A stretch of 56,476 nt of DNA, taken from IMG/VR virus record IMGVR_UViG_3300034096_000849, positions 1 to 56,476 of that record. The stretch is one strand, 5' to 3'. Origin of the DNA: a virus. The notes below the pieces were generated by a model. It was not told the origin of the DNA, ran no database searches, and saw only the letters and a list, made by a program, of their open reading frames with translations. The number at the start of each line of letters is the position of its first letter. Positions within the stretch are counted from its first letter, which is position 1. Shown here in pieces: positions 1-7,547 of this stretch. Position numbers and translations under genes: made by a program.

Positions 1-401
1 CCTGGGAGATCTCGGATCGCGCCTGGCACATCCACGACGTGCTCGGCTGGCGCATCCTCAAGGTCCACGGCGACCAAGTGCGCGGCGGCTTCGCGGGCTT
101 CCCCTGGTACGGCGTCGGCCGGCGCGCATCCGGCTGGAAGGACGCCATCCCCGGCGGCTACGACATTCTCCTGCACGGCCACTTCCACACGCCGGCCATG
201 TTCGTGCAGAACTCCTCGATCGTCTTCGCCTGCGGCTCGCCCGAGTCGAGGAACGAGTACGCTCGCTCGGAGCTGGCTGCCTCGGGCGACCCGTCGCAGC
301 GGCTTCTGTTCGTTTCCAAGTCCCACGGCGTGGTCGCGGATCACCTGCTCTGGTGCGTCGAGCGCAAGCCGTTTAATGCACGCATCACGGAGGCTGGTTG
401 A
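1..401 (+). CDS. Calcineurin-like metallophosphoesterase, C-terminal part
   Basis: The reading frame is open from the window edge to the TGA at 399-401, so this is the 3' part of a gene that starts upstream. It encodes the metal-binding blocks HGD and LHGHFH of calcineurin-like phosphoesterases, which hydrolyse phosphomonoesters or phosphodiesters with two metal ions. It matches the C-terminal 133 residues of the complete copy at 54438-55520 almost exactly; most differences are synonymous, apart from a few substitutions such as KSH to KAH and the last residues. The nucleotide identity is roughly 95 %. The next gene starts on the last base of its stop codon. Family call is firm; the substrate is unknown. 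Confidence 0.85.
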   Translation, partial: WEISDRAWHIHDVLGWRILKVHGDQVRGGFAGFPWYGVGRRASGWKDAIPGGYDILLHGHFHTPAMFVQNSSIVFACGSPESRNEYARSELAASGDPSQRLLFVSKSHGVVADHLLWCVERKPFNARITEAG

Positions 402-799
402 TGGACGCTCGCCAGATCAAGGCCCGGGCTCGCGCTGCGCTTAAGGACTGGAGCGCGCGCCTTGGCCTGTCTGACTGGCACATCGACCTTGAGTTTGCCG
501 AGGGCGACGGCGGCACTTACGCAAGCAGCCTGTGCGATCCCGAGCTGCTGCGCATGGACCTCTCGTTTTTCGTGGGACTCCATCGAGCCGAGCCTCACCA
601 CATCGAGGCGACGATTGCGCACGAGCTAGTGCACGCCGTGCTGTCGCCGATCATGCACGCTCTCGACTCGGGCCTGACGCGCGAGGAGGCGATGAGCATC
701 GAGGAGCAAGCCGTCGTCCGCCTTGAACGTGCGATCTTCAACACCTACCCTGGCGCCAAGCGCGCGCGCCAGGGGAGCAGCCACAAGCGCGCATCCTGA
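401..799 (+). CDS. SprT-like putative zinc metallopeptidase
   Basis: This 132-residue protein contains AHELVHAVL, a clear HEXXH zinc-protease motif, followed by a conserved segment with EEQAVVRLERA that could give the third ligand. There is no signal peptide, so it should act in the cytoplasm. I chose ATG 401, which overlaps the stop of the phosphoesterase (TGATG), over TTG at 398. A second, clearly diverged copy lies at 55520-55960 in the same order behind the phosphoesterase. Small HEXXH proteins are common in phages, but their substrate is mostly unknown. Confidence 0.75.
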   Translation: MDARQIKARARAALKDWSARLGLSDWHIDLEFAEGDGGTYASSLCDPELLRMDLSFFVGLHRAEPHHIEATIAHELVHAVLSPIMHALDSGLTREEAMSIEEQAVVRLERAIFNTYPGAKRARQGSSHKRAS

Positions 800-807
800 C
801 CCTGACC

Positions 808-1203
808 ATGCAACAGATCGAACCCTACCTGGAGTGCGGCGCCGCGCCTGAGCCTCACGAAGTCGAGCTGATTCAGCCTGACATGATCGAGTGCCTCGAG
901 ACGCTCGCCGACCTCTGCCACACCATTGCCCGCTCGAAGGGCTTCTGGGACACGCCGCGCAACACCGGCGAGGCTATCGCGCTGATTCACTCCGAGCTGT
1001 CGGAGATGCTTGAAGCCTGCCGCAAGCCCGGCCAATCGAGCGACCACATCGAAGGCTTCCAGGCCGCCGAAGAGGAGGCCGCTGACGTGCTGATCCGACT
1101 TCTCGACCTTTCCCGCGGCATGCAACTCGACCTGGGCCGCGCCGTCATGGCCAAGCTCAAGTTCAACCTCTCGCGGCCGGCCAAGCACGGCAAGGCTTTT
1201 TGA
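808..1203 (+). CDS. MazG-like nucleotide pyrophosphohydrolase
   Basis: 131 residues. The middle carries the MazG helical metal-binding pattern: ALIHSELSEMLEA followed by an acidic helix EEEAADVLIRLLD, matching the EExxE and ExxD arrangement of the family. Such enzymes hydrolyse NTPs, dNTPs or (p)ppGpp to monophosphates and pyrophosphate; in phages they are thought to adjust the nucleotide pool or blunt starvation signalling. It sits between the metallopeptidase and SSB genes, and its stop is 2 bases before the SSB ATG. It is absent from the second copy of this locus at the right end. Confidence 0.85.
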   Translation: MQQIEPYLECGAAPEPHEVELIQPDMIECLETLADLCHTIARSKGFWDTPRNTGEAIALIHSELSEMLEACRKPGQSSDHIEGFQAAEEEAADVLIRLLDLSRGMQLDLGRAVMAKLKFNLSRPAKHGKAF

Positions 1204-1205
1204 CC

Positions 1206-1613
1206 ATGAACACAGTGACCCTCATCGGCCGACTGACCGCAGACCCGAAGGTCAAGAACCAAGGCGCGGACAACTGCATCGTCAACTTCTCGATCGCCGT
1301 GAACGAGCGCTGGCGCGACGAAGGAGGCGAGTGGAAGGACCGCGCTTCGTTCTTCGAGTGCACGATGTTCGGCAAGCGCGGCGAGAGCTTTCTGAAGTTC
1401 CACCAAAAAGGCTCGCTTGCTGCGATCACCGGGAAGCTGCGCCAGGAGCGCTGGACTTCGAAGGAGGGCGACAACCGCTCGAAGATCGTTGTCCTCGTCA
1501 ACGACTACACGCTGACGGGCAAGACCGAGCAGGCGCAAGGCTCTTCACCGCGCCAGCACACGGCGCCCGCCGAGGAACCCGCGGGCGACGATTGGGGCGA
1601 GACCCCGTTCTGA
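1206..1613 (+). CDS. ssb: Single-stranded DNA-binding protein
   Basis: 135 residues with the canonical bacterial SSB start MNTVTLIGRLTADPKV, the OB-fold core with the aromatic and basic DNA-binding positions, and a short acidic tail ending DDWGETPF that resembles the protein-interaction tip of SSB. It coats single-stranded DNA during replication and recombination and its tail probably recruits partners such as the clamp or helicase. ATG 1206 is preferred to TTG 1200 because it gives the exact family N-terminus. It lies far from the other replication genes at 41-51 kb on this linear view, but would be about 10 kb away on a circular map. Confidence 0.93.
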   Translation: MNTVTLIGRLTADPKVKNQGADNCIVNFSIAVNERWRDEGGEWKDRASFFECTMFGKRGESFLKFHQKGSLAAITGKLRQERWTSKEGDNRSKIVVLVNDYTLTGKTEQAQGSSPRQHTAPAEEPAGDDWGETPF

Positions 1614-1678
1614 GCGCATGGCAGGGGGCCTCGGAGGCCCGGGGCGGCGAGCCGGCGCCGCTACCTGCAACCCGGCGG

Positions 1679-1706
1679 GGCGGCCCTGGCATCGGCTGGG
1701 GCCGCC
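1679..1706 (+). terminator. Candidate intrinsic terminator after ssb
   Basis: An 8-bp GC stem (GGCGGCCC with GGGCCGCC) and a 12-base loop are followed by TTCTT. It lies in the 118-base gap between ssb and the next gene. The T tract is short, so termination may be weak or partial. Confidence 0.4.
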
Positions 1707-1731
1707 TTCTTACCACCTACCACGCGACCAC

Positions 1732-2052
1732 ATGACAGAGATCCCCGACGGAATGGATGGCCCGCTCGAGCTGCCGGCAGAGTGGCCCGAGGCGAGTCTG
1801 CGCGCGTTCGCGGAGACTCATGACGTGCGCGTTGCCTTCGACGGATTCCTCGATGAGGCCATGAAGTGCATGCACGACCGCCCAAATCCAAATCGTCGGT
1901 GGCAGGTGTCTTTGAACGTCGAGGTGCGTTCGCTTCCCAAAGACGAGCGGACTCCGGAGCACTCGCTTGGGCTTTTCGTGCATGTCCACTGCGACGATTG
2001 GGTTGGCCCATCCCATTTCATCTACAGGCCCGAAGACGAGGACGACCAGTGA
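1732..2052 (+). CDS. Hypothetical acidic protein
   Basis: 106 residues, acidic at the C-terminus (EDEDDQ), with no recognised domain, signal peptide or membrane segment. ATG 1732 is the first in-frame ATG with a phage-like initiation setting; an upstream GTG/ATG extension to 1618 would run through the hairpin region. Its stop overlaps the GTG start of the sigma-like gene by four bases (GTGA), so the two are likely translated together, which hints at a joint role in gene control, though nothing in the sequence proves it. Confidence 0.6.
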   Translation: MTEIPDGMDGPLELPAEWPEASLRAFAETHDVRVAFDGFLDEAMKCMHDRPNPNRRWQVSLNVEVRSLPKDERTPEHSLGLFVHVHCDDWVGPSHFIYRPEDEDDQ

Positions 2053-2675
2053 CTACCCACGAAGACCGCGCGCACATGATCGCGCTGGCGCAGGCGGGCG
2101 ATCGTGATGGGCTGGAGTGGCTGCACCGAGAGGCGACGCGCTACATCCAGCGCTATGCGCGTGGGCGGGTGCCCAAGCAAGACCAGTCCGACTTTGTTGC
2201 CGATGCGGTCTCCAGGACCATGATCGGGTTCCGCCGCTACGACCCCGCGCGCGGGAGCTTCTTCGCCTGGATCCACCGCGAGGCCTTCTATTGCCACATG
2301 GAGGCCCGCCGCAAGCACTACCGCGACGTTGTGCAGTCGCAGCGGGCATCCGCCCCCATCGTTGACGGGCAGCCCCAAGACGAGCTGGCTGGCATCGGCC
2401 ACGAGGACCAGAGATTCGGGTTCATCGGGTCGCTTGAGGAGTCCGAGGCCCTCCTTGCCATACTGCACCCGCGCGACGCCGAGATAGCCCGAGCCCACTG
2501 GATCTGCGATGAGCCCCGGGCATCAATCGCCGCGCGGCTGGGGCTCAACGCCTGGAACGTCAACGCCAGCCTGGCGCGGTCCAAGTCGCGACTGCGAGCT
2601 GCCGTCTTGGACCGCCTCGATGGCCGCTCAGGCCTTCCCCAGCACCCAGGCCAGAAGCTGCGTGCCCACGGCTAG
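2049..2675 (+). CDS. Sigma-70 family (ECF-like) RNA polymerase sigma factor
   Basis: 208 residues. The N-terminal half looks like sigma region 2: a buried aromatic/basic stretch FRRYDPARGSFFAWIHRE followed by an arginine/lysine-rich helix. The C-terminal part, around ASIAARLGLNAWNVNAS, fits the region 4 helix-turn-helix with a following basic recognition helix (LARSKSRLRAAV). Such proteins direct RNA polymerase to special promoters. The gene lies shortly before the non-coding region that precedes the late operon, so it is a candidate late-gene activator. Start GTG 2049 overlaps the previous stop; ATG 2076 is an alternative. Its 3' end overlaps the convergent gene at 2628 by 48 bases. Confidence 0.75.
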   Translation: MTTHEDRAHMIALAQAGDRDGLEWLHREATRYIQRYARGRVPKQDQSDFVADAVSRTMIGFRRYDPARGSFFAWIHREAFYCHMEARRKHYRDVVQSQRASAPIVDGQPQDELAGIGHEDQRFGFIGSLEESEALLAILHPRDAEIARAHWICDEPRASIAARLGLNAWNVNASLARSKSRLRAAVLDRLDGRSGLPQHPGQKLRAHG

Positions 2676-2918
2676 TGTCACCGCAGCGAGTATCGCCACG
2701 ACCCAGCGCAGCTTCTCGGCCGTCCGCTCGTTGGAGGCCTCGGCCCTTGCCAGGCGGGCGACCAGCCCGGCCTCGCCCTCGTTGGCGGCCTTGATCGACT
2801 GGAGCGCCTCGGACAGGTGCTCCAGGGTGTGCTTAACCCAGGCGCGCCATTCCGCGTCCTGGCGGATTTCAGCGAGGAGCTCGGGGCTGGGCTCTCCCTG
2901 CTGGCCGATCGGGTTCAT
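2628..2918 (-). CDS. Small coiled-coil membrane protein
   Basis: 96 residues from ATG 2918, which overlaps the upstream leftward gene by four bases (ATGA). A charged helical, coiled-coil-like N-terminal part is followed by one hydrophobic segment near the C-terminus (WVVAILAAVTLAVGTQLLAWV). A related 88-residue protein sits at 56034-56300 with the same topology and neighbour. The pair resembles two-gene membrane cassettes of phages that include holin or spanin components, so a lysis role is possible but is inference only. Confidence 0.65.
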   Translation of the reverse strand: MNPIGQQGEPSPELLAEIRQDAEWRAWVKHTLEHLSEALQSIKAANEGEAGLVARLARAEASNERTAEKLRWVVAILAAVTLAVGTQLLAWVLGKA

Positions 2919-3511
2919 TTGCCCTTGCCCCTGCGCAGCGTGCTGGCGACGCCGGCGGCCACGGTCGGAATAAGGAACGCGAGCCACGGCAGGCCAGTCA
3001 CGGCAGCGGCCGGCGCGGCAATCGCCTGGGCCCCGGCCTCGAGGACGGTGGTCACCGCCCCCGGCTCAGGCTGCGGGGGCTCATAGGTCACGGTCCCCGC
3101 GCCATCCGGCAGCGGCACCTCGACCGGCTTGGGCTCAGGCTTCACCAGCTCGCCGCTGGCCTGCGTGCCGTCCGGTAGCTGGATGGTCGCCTCTTGGGGG
3201 CCCACAGGCGCCAGGAGCGCATTCTGGAGCGCCTGGCAGCCAGGCAGTGCCAAGACCAGCGCGAGGGCCACCCCGGTAGCCACCGGAGCCGCGACCTTGG
3301 CCGCCGCCGCCGAGCCCGCCGGCAGCTGCTCGACCAGATCACCCTTGCCCCAGATCTTCACCGCGGCCCGGGCCAGCAAGTAGGCGATCAGGATGCCCCC
3401 GGTCCACGGGATCACCAGCTCGGGGCGATCGCCATAGACCTCCCACAGGTAAGCCAAGCCCACGGCTGCCAGGTGCATCTCAGAGGTGGTGTAGCCAGCG
3501 GTCGGTTTCAT
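2915..3511 (-). CDS. Multi-segment membrane protein with internal lipobox-like motif; possible lysis protein
   Basis: 198 residues. The N-terminus (MKPTAGYTTSEMHL) recalls phage membrane proteins that begin with KxGYKTTEFW. A first hydrophobic region covers about residues 15-52, a second one around residue 85 ends in LALPGC, a good lipobox, and a third lies near the C-terminus before the basic tail RRGKGK. The middle is proline-rich (PEPKPVEVPLP), as in outer-membrane spanin lipoproteins. It may be a holin-like part fused to a lipoprotein-like part. The incomplete gene at 56302-56476 is a diverged relative. No endolysin is adjacent. Confidence 0.6.
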   Translation of the reverse strand: MKPTAGYTTSEMHLAAVGLAYLWEVYGDRPELVIPWTGGILIAYLLARAAVKIWGKGDLVEQLPAGSAAAAKVAAPVATGVALALVLALPGCQALQNALLAPVGPQEATIQLPDGTQASGELVKPEPKPVEVPLPDGAGTVTYEPPQPEPGAVTTVLEAGAQAIAAPAAAVTGLPWLAFLIPTVAAGVASTLRRGKGK

Positions 3512-3580
3512 CGTTCGGTCCGTGGAAAGGCCTCAGGCCGTGTCTTGGGTAGAGGGACCCCACCTACTAGCTTCGGACGC

Positions 3581-3964
3581 ATGGCAAACCACCCGGCAGC
3601 GCGGAACACTGACCAAACCAAGGCCACGCAGGCGCCCAAGATTCACAGCGCTTGGCTCCCCGCCGGCGTCGGCATCACCGAGTGCGAGGTGCCGCTCCTG
3701 CTCTTCATCGGCCTATACCACCGGCGCACCGGCCTATGCCCGAACTACCCAGAGATCCAACGCGCCTTCGGCTACCGGTCGAAGCGCACCGTCTTCGACA
3801 AGCTCGAACGCCTCCGCCGATTCGGCCTGCTGCATCGGCCTCGAGTTGACGCCCGCCGAGCGATCTCCTTGACCGAGCGGGGGGCCTTGTTGTGCGCCCG
3901 CATCGAAGCGCTGGCGCCAAACCAGGGCCAAACAAGGGCATTGAGCGCCACCGAATCCGCCTAA
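3581..3964 (+). CDS. Winged helix-turn-helix regulator (LexA-N-like)
   Basis: 127 residues. Residues about 28-90 fit a winged helix of the LexA/MarR type: CPNYPEIQRAFGYRSKRTV supplies the recognition helix pattern, followed by KLERLRRFGLLHRP and a basic wing. No protease domain follows, so it is not a full LexA. It is transcribed away from the leftward membrane genes and lies directly before the 351-base non-coding region and the terminase operon, a fitting position for a local transcription regulator. ATG 3581 is the first start that gives the domain cleanly. Confidence 0.65.
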   Translation: MANHPAARNTDQTKATQAPKIHSAWLPAGVGITECEVPLLLFIGLYHRRTGLCPNYPEIQRAFGYRSKRTVFDKLERLRRFGLLHRPRVDARRAISLTERGALLCARIEALAPNQGQTRALSATESA

Positions 3965-4315
3965 CTTGCCCCTGCTCGGATCGCGCCACCAAGAGACCAG
4001 CTAGCAGGTCGGGCCTGCTGGCAGCCTCCCGGATCCTCCGGCATCTCTAGCCATCGGCTTGATCTCTCAGCTCTCGTGGAGCTTGGAGCCTCTAGCAGGT
4101 GAGAGAATCTCCAAGCGCTCTCTGTGAGAGACTGGATGAGAGCATCTCACATCAAGATGGTTGTTTGATAGCCAGGAGTCTAGCTCGGAGCTTCAACGCT
4201 TGGAGCTATTCACCTTGTGAGTATGTTGATGGTATTCAGCTAGCTAATACTTCTGCAATTGAGATTGCTTGAGTGTTGGTTGATTGGCTGAAGGTGATTC
4301 TGAGCAGGATTCAAT
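3965..4315. promoter_or_regulatory. AT-richer non-coding region before the terminase genes
   Basis: I see no gene here. Base composition is clearly less GC-rich than the surroundings. The motif TGAGAG occurs at 4100, 4125 and 4137 and inverted (CTCTCA) at 4064. There are inverted repeats such as TGAGA-GCA-TCTCA at 4137-4149 and AGCAGG-TCGGG-CCTGCT at about 4003-4019; CCAAGCG near 4111 has an inverted partner CGCTTGG near 4197. The location just upstream of the small terminase gene suits a late promoter, a pac/cos recognition site, or both. Confidence 0.5.
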
Positions 4316-4723
4316 ATGCTTAGTCGCGCCCGCGCATCCGAACAAGAAAACAAAGAACCCGAAGGGGGTCCGTTTACCGATCAAGAGCGTTCCGAGATCG
4401 AGCGCATGGCCTCGATCGGCCTGTCACGTGACGACATCGGATTCGTTCTCCGCCGATCGCCGAAAGAAATCGAGAAGCACTGCATGAACTCGCTCAGCCG
4501 TGGGCGAGCGATGGGCGTCGAAAAGGTCGGCGGCGCCCTGATGCGAGCCGCGATCCAATGCGAGCACGACCCGCGCTTCCTTCAGGCCGCAATGTTTTAC
4601 TTGCGCTGCATCGGCAAGTGGCGCGAGGAGTCCACGATCGACGTTCGTACCGGGCCCGAGGTGCAGACCGTCATCGTCCAGGTGCCAGGCAAGGCCAAGG
4701 CCGAGAAGGAACCCAAGCCTTGA
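4316..4723 (+). CDS. terS: Terminase small subunit (putative)
   Basis: 135 residues directly ahead of the large terminase. A helix-turn-helix-like segment GLSRDDIGFVLRRSPKEIEK is followed by a helical core and a basic/proline tail. Small terminases bind the packaging site and deliver DNA to the large subunit; the repeat-bearing region immediately upstream would be a natural binding site. The ATG is preceded by a weak AGCAGGA. The identification rests mostly on position, size and the HTH. The TTG start of the large subunit overlaps its last codons. Confidence 0.7.
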   Translation: MLSRARASEQENKEPEGGPFTDQERSEIERMASIGLSRDDIGFVLRRSPKEIEKHCMNSLSRGRAMGVEKVGGALMRAAIQCEHDPRFLQAAMFYLRCIGKWREESTIDVRTGPEVQTVIVQVPGKAKAEKEPKP

Positions 4724-6048
4724 CCGAGGCCGTCGCGGAATCCGAAGGACTGGTCCTGCGCTTCAACGAGGCGCAGGGCGCGGCCTGGATGGCAGAGGAG
4801 CCGTTCGTCGGCCTCTGCTTTGGTATCCGCGGCGGCAAGACCTACTTCGGGCGCAACTGGATCGTCGACCGCGCAGTCCGCTTCCCGCGGTCGCTGCACA
4901 TGGCCACGGCCAACAGTTACCCGCAGCTCGAGCTGGTCACGATCCCCAACCTGATCGAGGCGCTAGACCAATGGGGCGTTGACTGGCGGCACATGTCCAG
5001 CAAGCGGCGCTTCGAGATCAGCACGCCGCGGGGCGTCTCGCGCATCGAGTACCGCTCAACCGAGAAGGTCCACCACCTGCGCGGCGCCGAGCTTGGGTCG
5101 GTCTGGATGGACGAGGTGCGGGACGCCAAGCGCGGCGCCCTGGACGTGATGAAGGGCCGCCTTTCGTGCCCGCACGTGGACAAGCCGCGCATGCTCTGCA
5201 CGACCACGCCCAACGGCTTCGACGCGTTCTACGCCGAGTTCGTCGGCGAAGGGCGCCCAGGGACGCACGCCTTTTTTAAGTCCACGACGCGCGACAACCC
5301 ACACCTGCGCCCCGATTACATCCAGCGCATCTACGACGACTACGACCCAGACATGGCCGCGCAGGAGCTGGACGCGGACTTCAGGGTGATGGGCGTCGGC
5401 AAGGTCTATTCCTCGTACGCACGCGAGGTCAACGGCCGAGGCAACGACTACGACGCGAGTCTGCCGCTGTGGCTGTGCGTGGACTTTAACATCGGCTCGA
5501 TGGGCTGGGCGCTGGTGCAGATCACTGGATCGGGCGAGGTCCACGCTGTCGCCGAGGTCTTCGCCCGCGACTGCACGATCCCGCGCATGGCGAAGCTGCT
5601 CGCCGAAGGCGGCAACACCGGGCGCGCAGAGTATCCCGCCTGGGCGAAGCTCCACAAGGGCCCGTGGAATCTTGACGGCGACGCGACCGACGGGCGCAAC
5701 CGGGAGACCGGCGCGAGTGATTGGAAGGTGCTCACCGATGCGCTGCGCGCGCACGGCATCGTGCCCACGGTCCACAAGTCGCGCACTAACCCGGCAGTCA
5801 AGGATCGCGTGAACAGCGTGAACGCGCTACTGCGCTCCGCCACGGGCCGGCATCGGCTCTTCCATCATCCGCGCTGCACCGAGCTGCAAAAGGACTTTGA
5901 GCAGCTTGTGTGGAAGAACGGCGACATCGACAAGGCGCGCGACCCGATGCGTTCGCACCTGTCGGACGCCGTGGGCTATCTCGTGCACAACAAGTTCCCA
6001 GTCACCGGCTCGCCGCTGCTCCAAGGCCGCTTCACCACCGCCCAATGA
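4720..6048 (+). CDS. terL: Terminase large subunit
   Basis: 442 residues from TTG 4720, which overlaps the previous TGA by four bases. The ATPase has the Walker A-like GIRGGKT at residues 35-41, a Walker B-like VWMDE at 128-132 and the coupling motif TTTPNG. The C-terminal nuclease has acidic positions in CVDFN and in the HLSDAVGYL block. It is the motor that drives DNA into proheads and cuts concatemers. A start further upstream would read through terS in another frame. The order terS-terL-portal is classical. Confidence 0.93.
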   Translation: MTEAVAESEGLVLRFNEAQGAAWMAEEPFVGLCFGIRGGKTYFGRNWIVDRAVRFPRSLHMATANSYPQLELVTIPNLIEALDQWGVDWRHMSSKRRFEISTPRGVSRIEYRSTEKVHHLRGAELGSVWMDEVRDAKRGALDVMKGRLSCPHVDKPRMLCTTTPNGFDAFYAEFVGEGRPGTHAFFKSTTRDNPHLRPDYIQRIYDDYDPDMAAQELDADFRVMGVGKVYSSYAREVNGRGNDYDASLPLWLCVDFNIGSMGWALVQITGSGEVHAVAEVFARDCTIPRMAKLLAEGGNTGRAEYPAWAKLHKGPWNLDGDATDGRNRETGASDWKVLTDALRAHGIVPTVHKSRTNPAVKDRVNSVNALLRSATGRHRLFHHPRCTELQKDFEQLVWKNGDIDKARDPMRSHLSDAVGYLVHNKFPVTGSPLLQGRFTTAQ

Positions 6049-7547
6049 TCGCTGACAAAATCCCCTTCACGGACGGCTATGCGCCCGACCAGCACGCCAA
6101 GCTCCTAGGGCAGGGCAGCCAGTCGCAAGGACCCGGCACGCCGTCGCTGTGGTTCCTACGCATGAGCCCGCGCTGGCCGATGATCGACGCGCTGCTACAA
6201 AAGACCGAGGGGATGCGCGGCCTCAAGGAAAAGGCGCTGCCCAAGTGGCCCAAAGAGCCGCTCGATGCGTACTTCTACCGCCTGCACCGATCGACATGCC
6301 ACGGTTTTTTTTCTGACGCCGTTGACGGTCTCTCGCGCAAGCCGTTCGAGAAGACGCTGACTCTTAGCGACGATCTGCCGCCTGGGCTCGAGGTCCTGCT
6401 GAGAAACGCAAGCGGCGAGGGCGCCTCGCTCGAAGCCTTGGCTTGCGCCTGGCTCTCGCGCGCCATCGCCAAGGGCGTCGCTCACGTGTGGGTCGATTAC
6501 TCGGCCGAGGTTCCCGCCGCGACCCTGGCCGAGCAGCACCAGGCCGGCAATCGCCCACTGCTCAAGCTGCTTGACCTGTCGAGCGTCATCGCTGGCAATG
6601 CCAACGAAGCCGGGCAGATCAAGCACCTGCGCATCCGCGACCTGGAGATCTACTCCGAAGGCTACGCCGAGCGCGAGCGGCCGCGAATCATCGAGTTCAA
6701 CCTTCAGCCTGGCGGTGGATACGTTCGCACGGTCTGGAAGGTGATAAAGAACGGAGGCGACTGGGAGAAGATCGAGGAAGGCGAGTTTTCGCTGCCCGAG
6801 CTGCCGCTGGTGACGCTCAACCTCGGACACCTTGGGCGCTTCGAGGCCGAGCCGCCGCTGCAATCGCTGGCCGAGATCGAGGCCGCGCATTTCCAGCAGA
6901 CTTCCGACCACGAGAACAACCTCGCCTCGAGCGTGGGCGGCCTCTTCTTCGCCGGCGCGAGCGAGGACGAGGTGTCTAAGGGCATCGTGCTCGGGCCGAA
7001 CACGCTCAACGCCAGCCGCGACCCGAACGCCAAGCTGACGTTCGTTGAGCCCACCGGCGCCTGCTTGGAGCGGCGCGCAGAGTGGATCGCGCGGCTCGAA
7101 AGCAAGATGCGTGAGCTGGGCGCGCGCCCGATGGTCGAGCAGGCGGCCGCCAGGACCGCAACCGAGGTGAACAGCGGCGACAAGCGCTCGCAGACGGTCC
7201 TCCAATCGTGGGTGCGGCTGCTCGAGTCGCGTCTTGTCGAGGCCCTGCGCTTCGCCGCAATGTGGACTGGCGAGGCGCTCCCCGTAGACTTCGCGGTCGA
7301 GTGCTACTCCGATTGGAACTCGACCCTGGCGCAAGCTGAGCATCTGCGCACGCTCGAAGCCGGCCGCGCGCGGAAGGACATCGACCGCAAGACCTACCTG
7401 AACGAGCTGCAACGCCGCGGCGTCCTCGGCGAGTCGGTCAACGTCCAGGAGGTCATCGAGCTTGCCGAAGCCGAGGGCGAGCTGCCGGACATGCCGGACC
7501 TCGGCGACAACCCGCCGCCCCTGGGCCAGCCTGAGCCCCCGCAATGA
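6045..7547 (+). CDS. Portal protein (DUF4055 type)
   Basis: 500 residues following terL with an ATGA overlap. The N-terminal part (PSLWFLRMSPRWPMIDALL, then LPKWPKEPLDAYFYRLHRS) matches the DUF4055 portal family as I remember it. The portal forms the dodecameric ring at one capsid vertex, docks the terminase and passes DNA. Only its place between terL and the MuF-like gene and this family resemblance support the call. The C-terminus is acidic and proline-rich. The next gene starts in its last codon (ATGA). Confidence 0.88.
   Translation: MIADKIPFTDGYAPDQHAKLLGQGSQSQGPGTPSLWFLRMSPRWPMIDALLQKTEGMRGLKEKALPKWPKEPLDAYFYRLHRSTCHGFFSDAVDGLSRKPFEKTLTLSDDLPPGLEVLLRNASGEGASLEALACAWLSRAIAKGVAHVWVDYSAEVPAATLAEQHQAGNRPLLKLLDLSSVIAGNANEAGQIKHLRIRDLEIYSEGYAERERPRIIEFNLQPGGGYVRTVWKVIKNGGDWEKIEEGEFSLPELPLVTLNLGHLGRFEAEPPLQSLAEIEAAHFQQTSDHENNLASSVGGLFFAGASEDEVSKGIVLGPNTLNASRDPNAKLTFVEPTGACLERRAEWIARLESKMRELGARPMVEQAAARTATEVNSGDKRSQTVLQSWVRLLESRLVEALRFAAMWTGEALPVDFAVECYSDWNSTLAQAEHLRTLEAGRARKDIDRKTYLNELQRRGVLGESVNVQEVIELAEAEGELPDMPDLGDNPPPLGQPEPPQ

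Noticed and set aside
1-401. Perfect terminal overlap proving circularity
   Set aside because: The ends are only ~95 % identical and then diverge, so this is not a simple assembly overlap.
6195-7544. 449-residue antisense ORF over the portal gene
   Set aside because: No start context and no domain; portal gene is certain.
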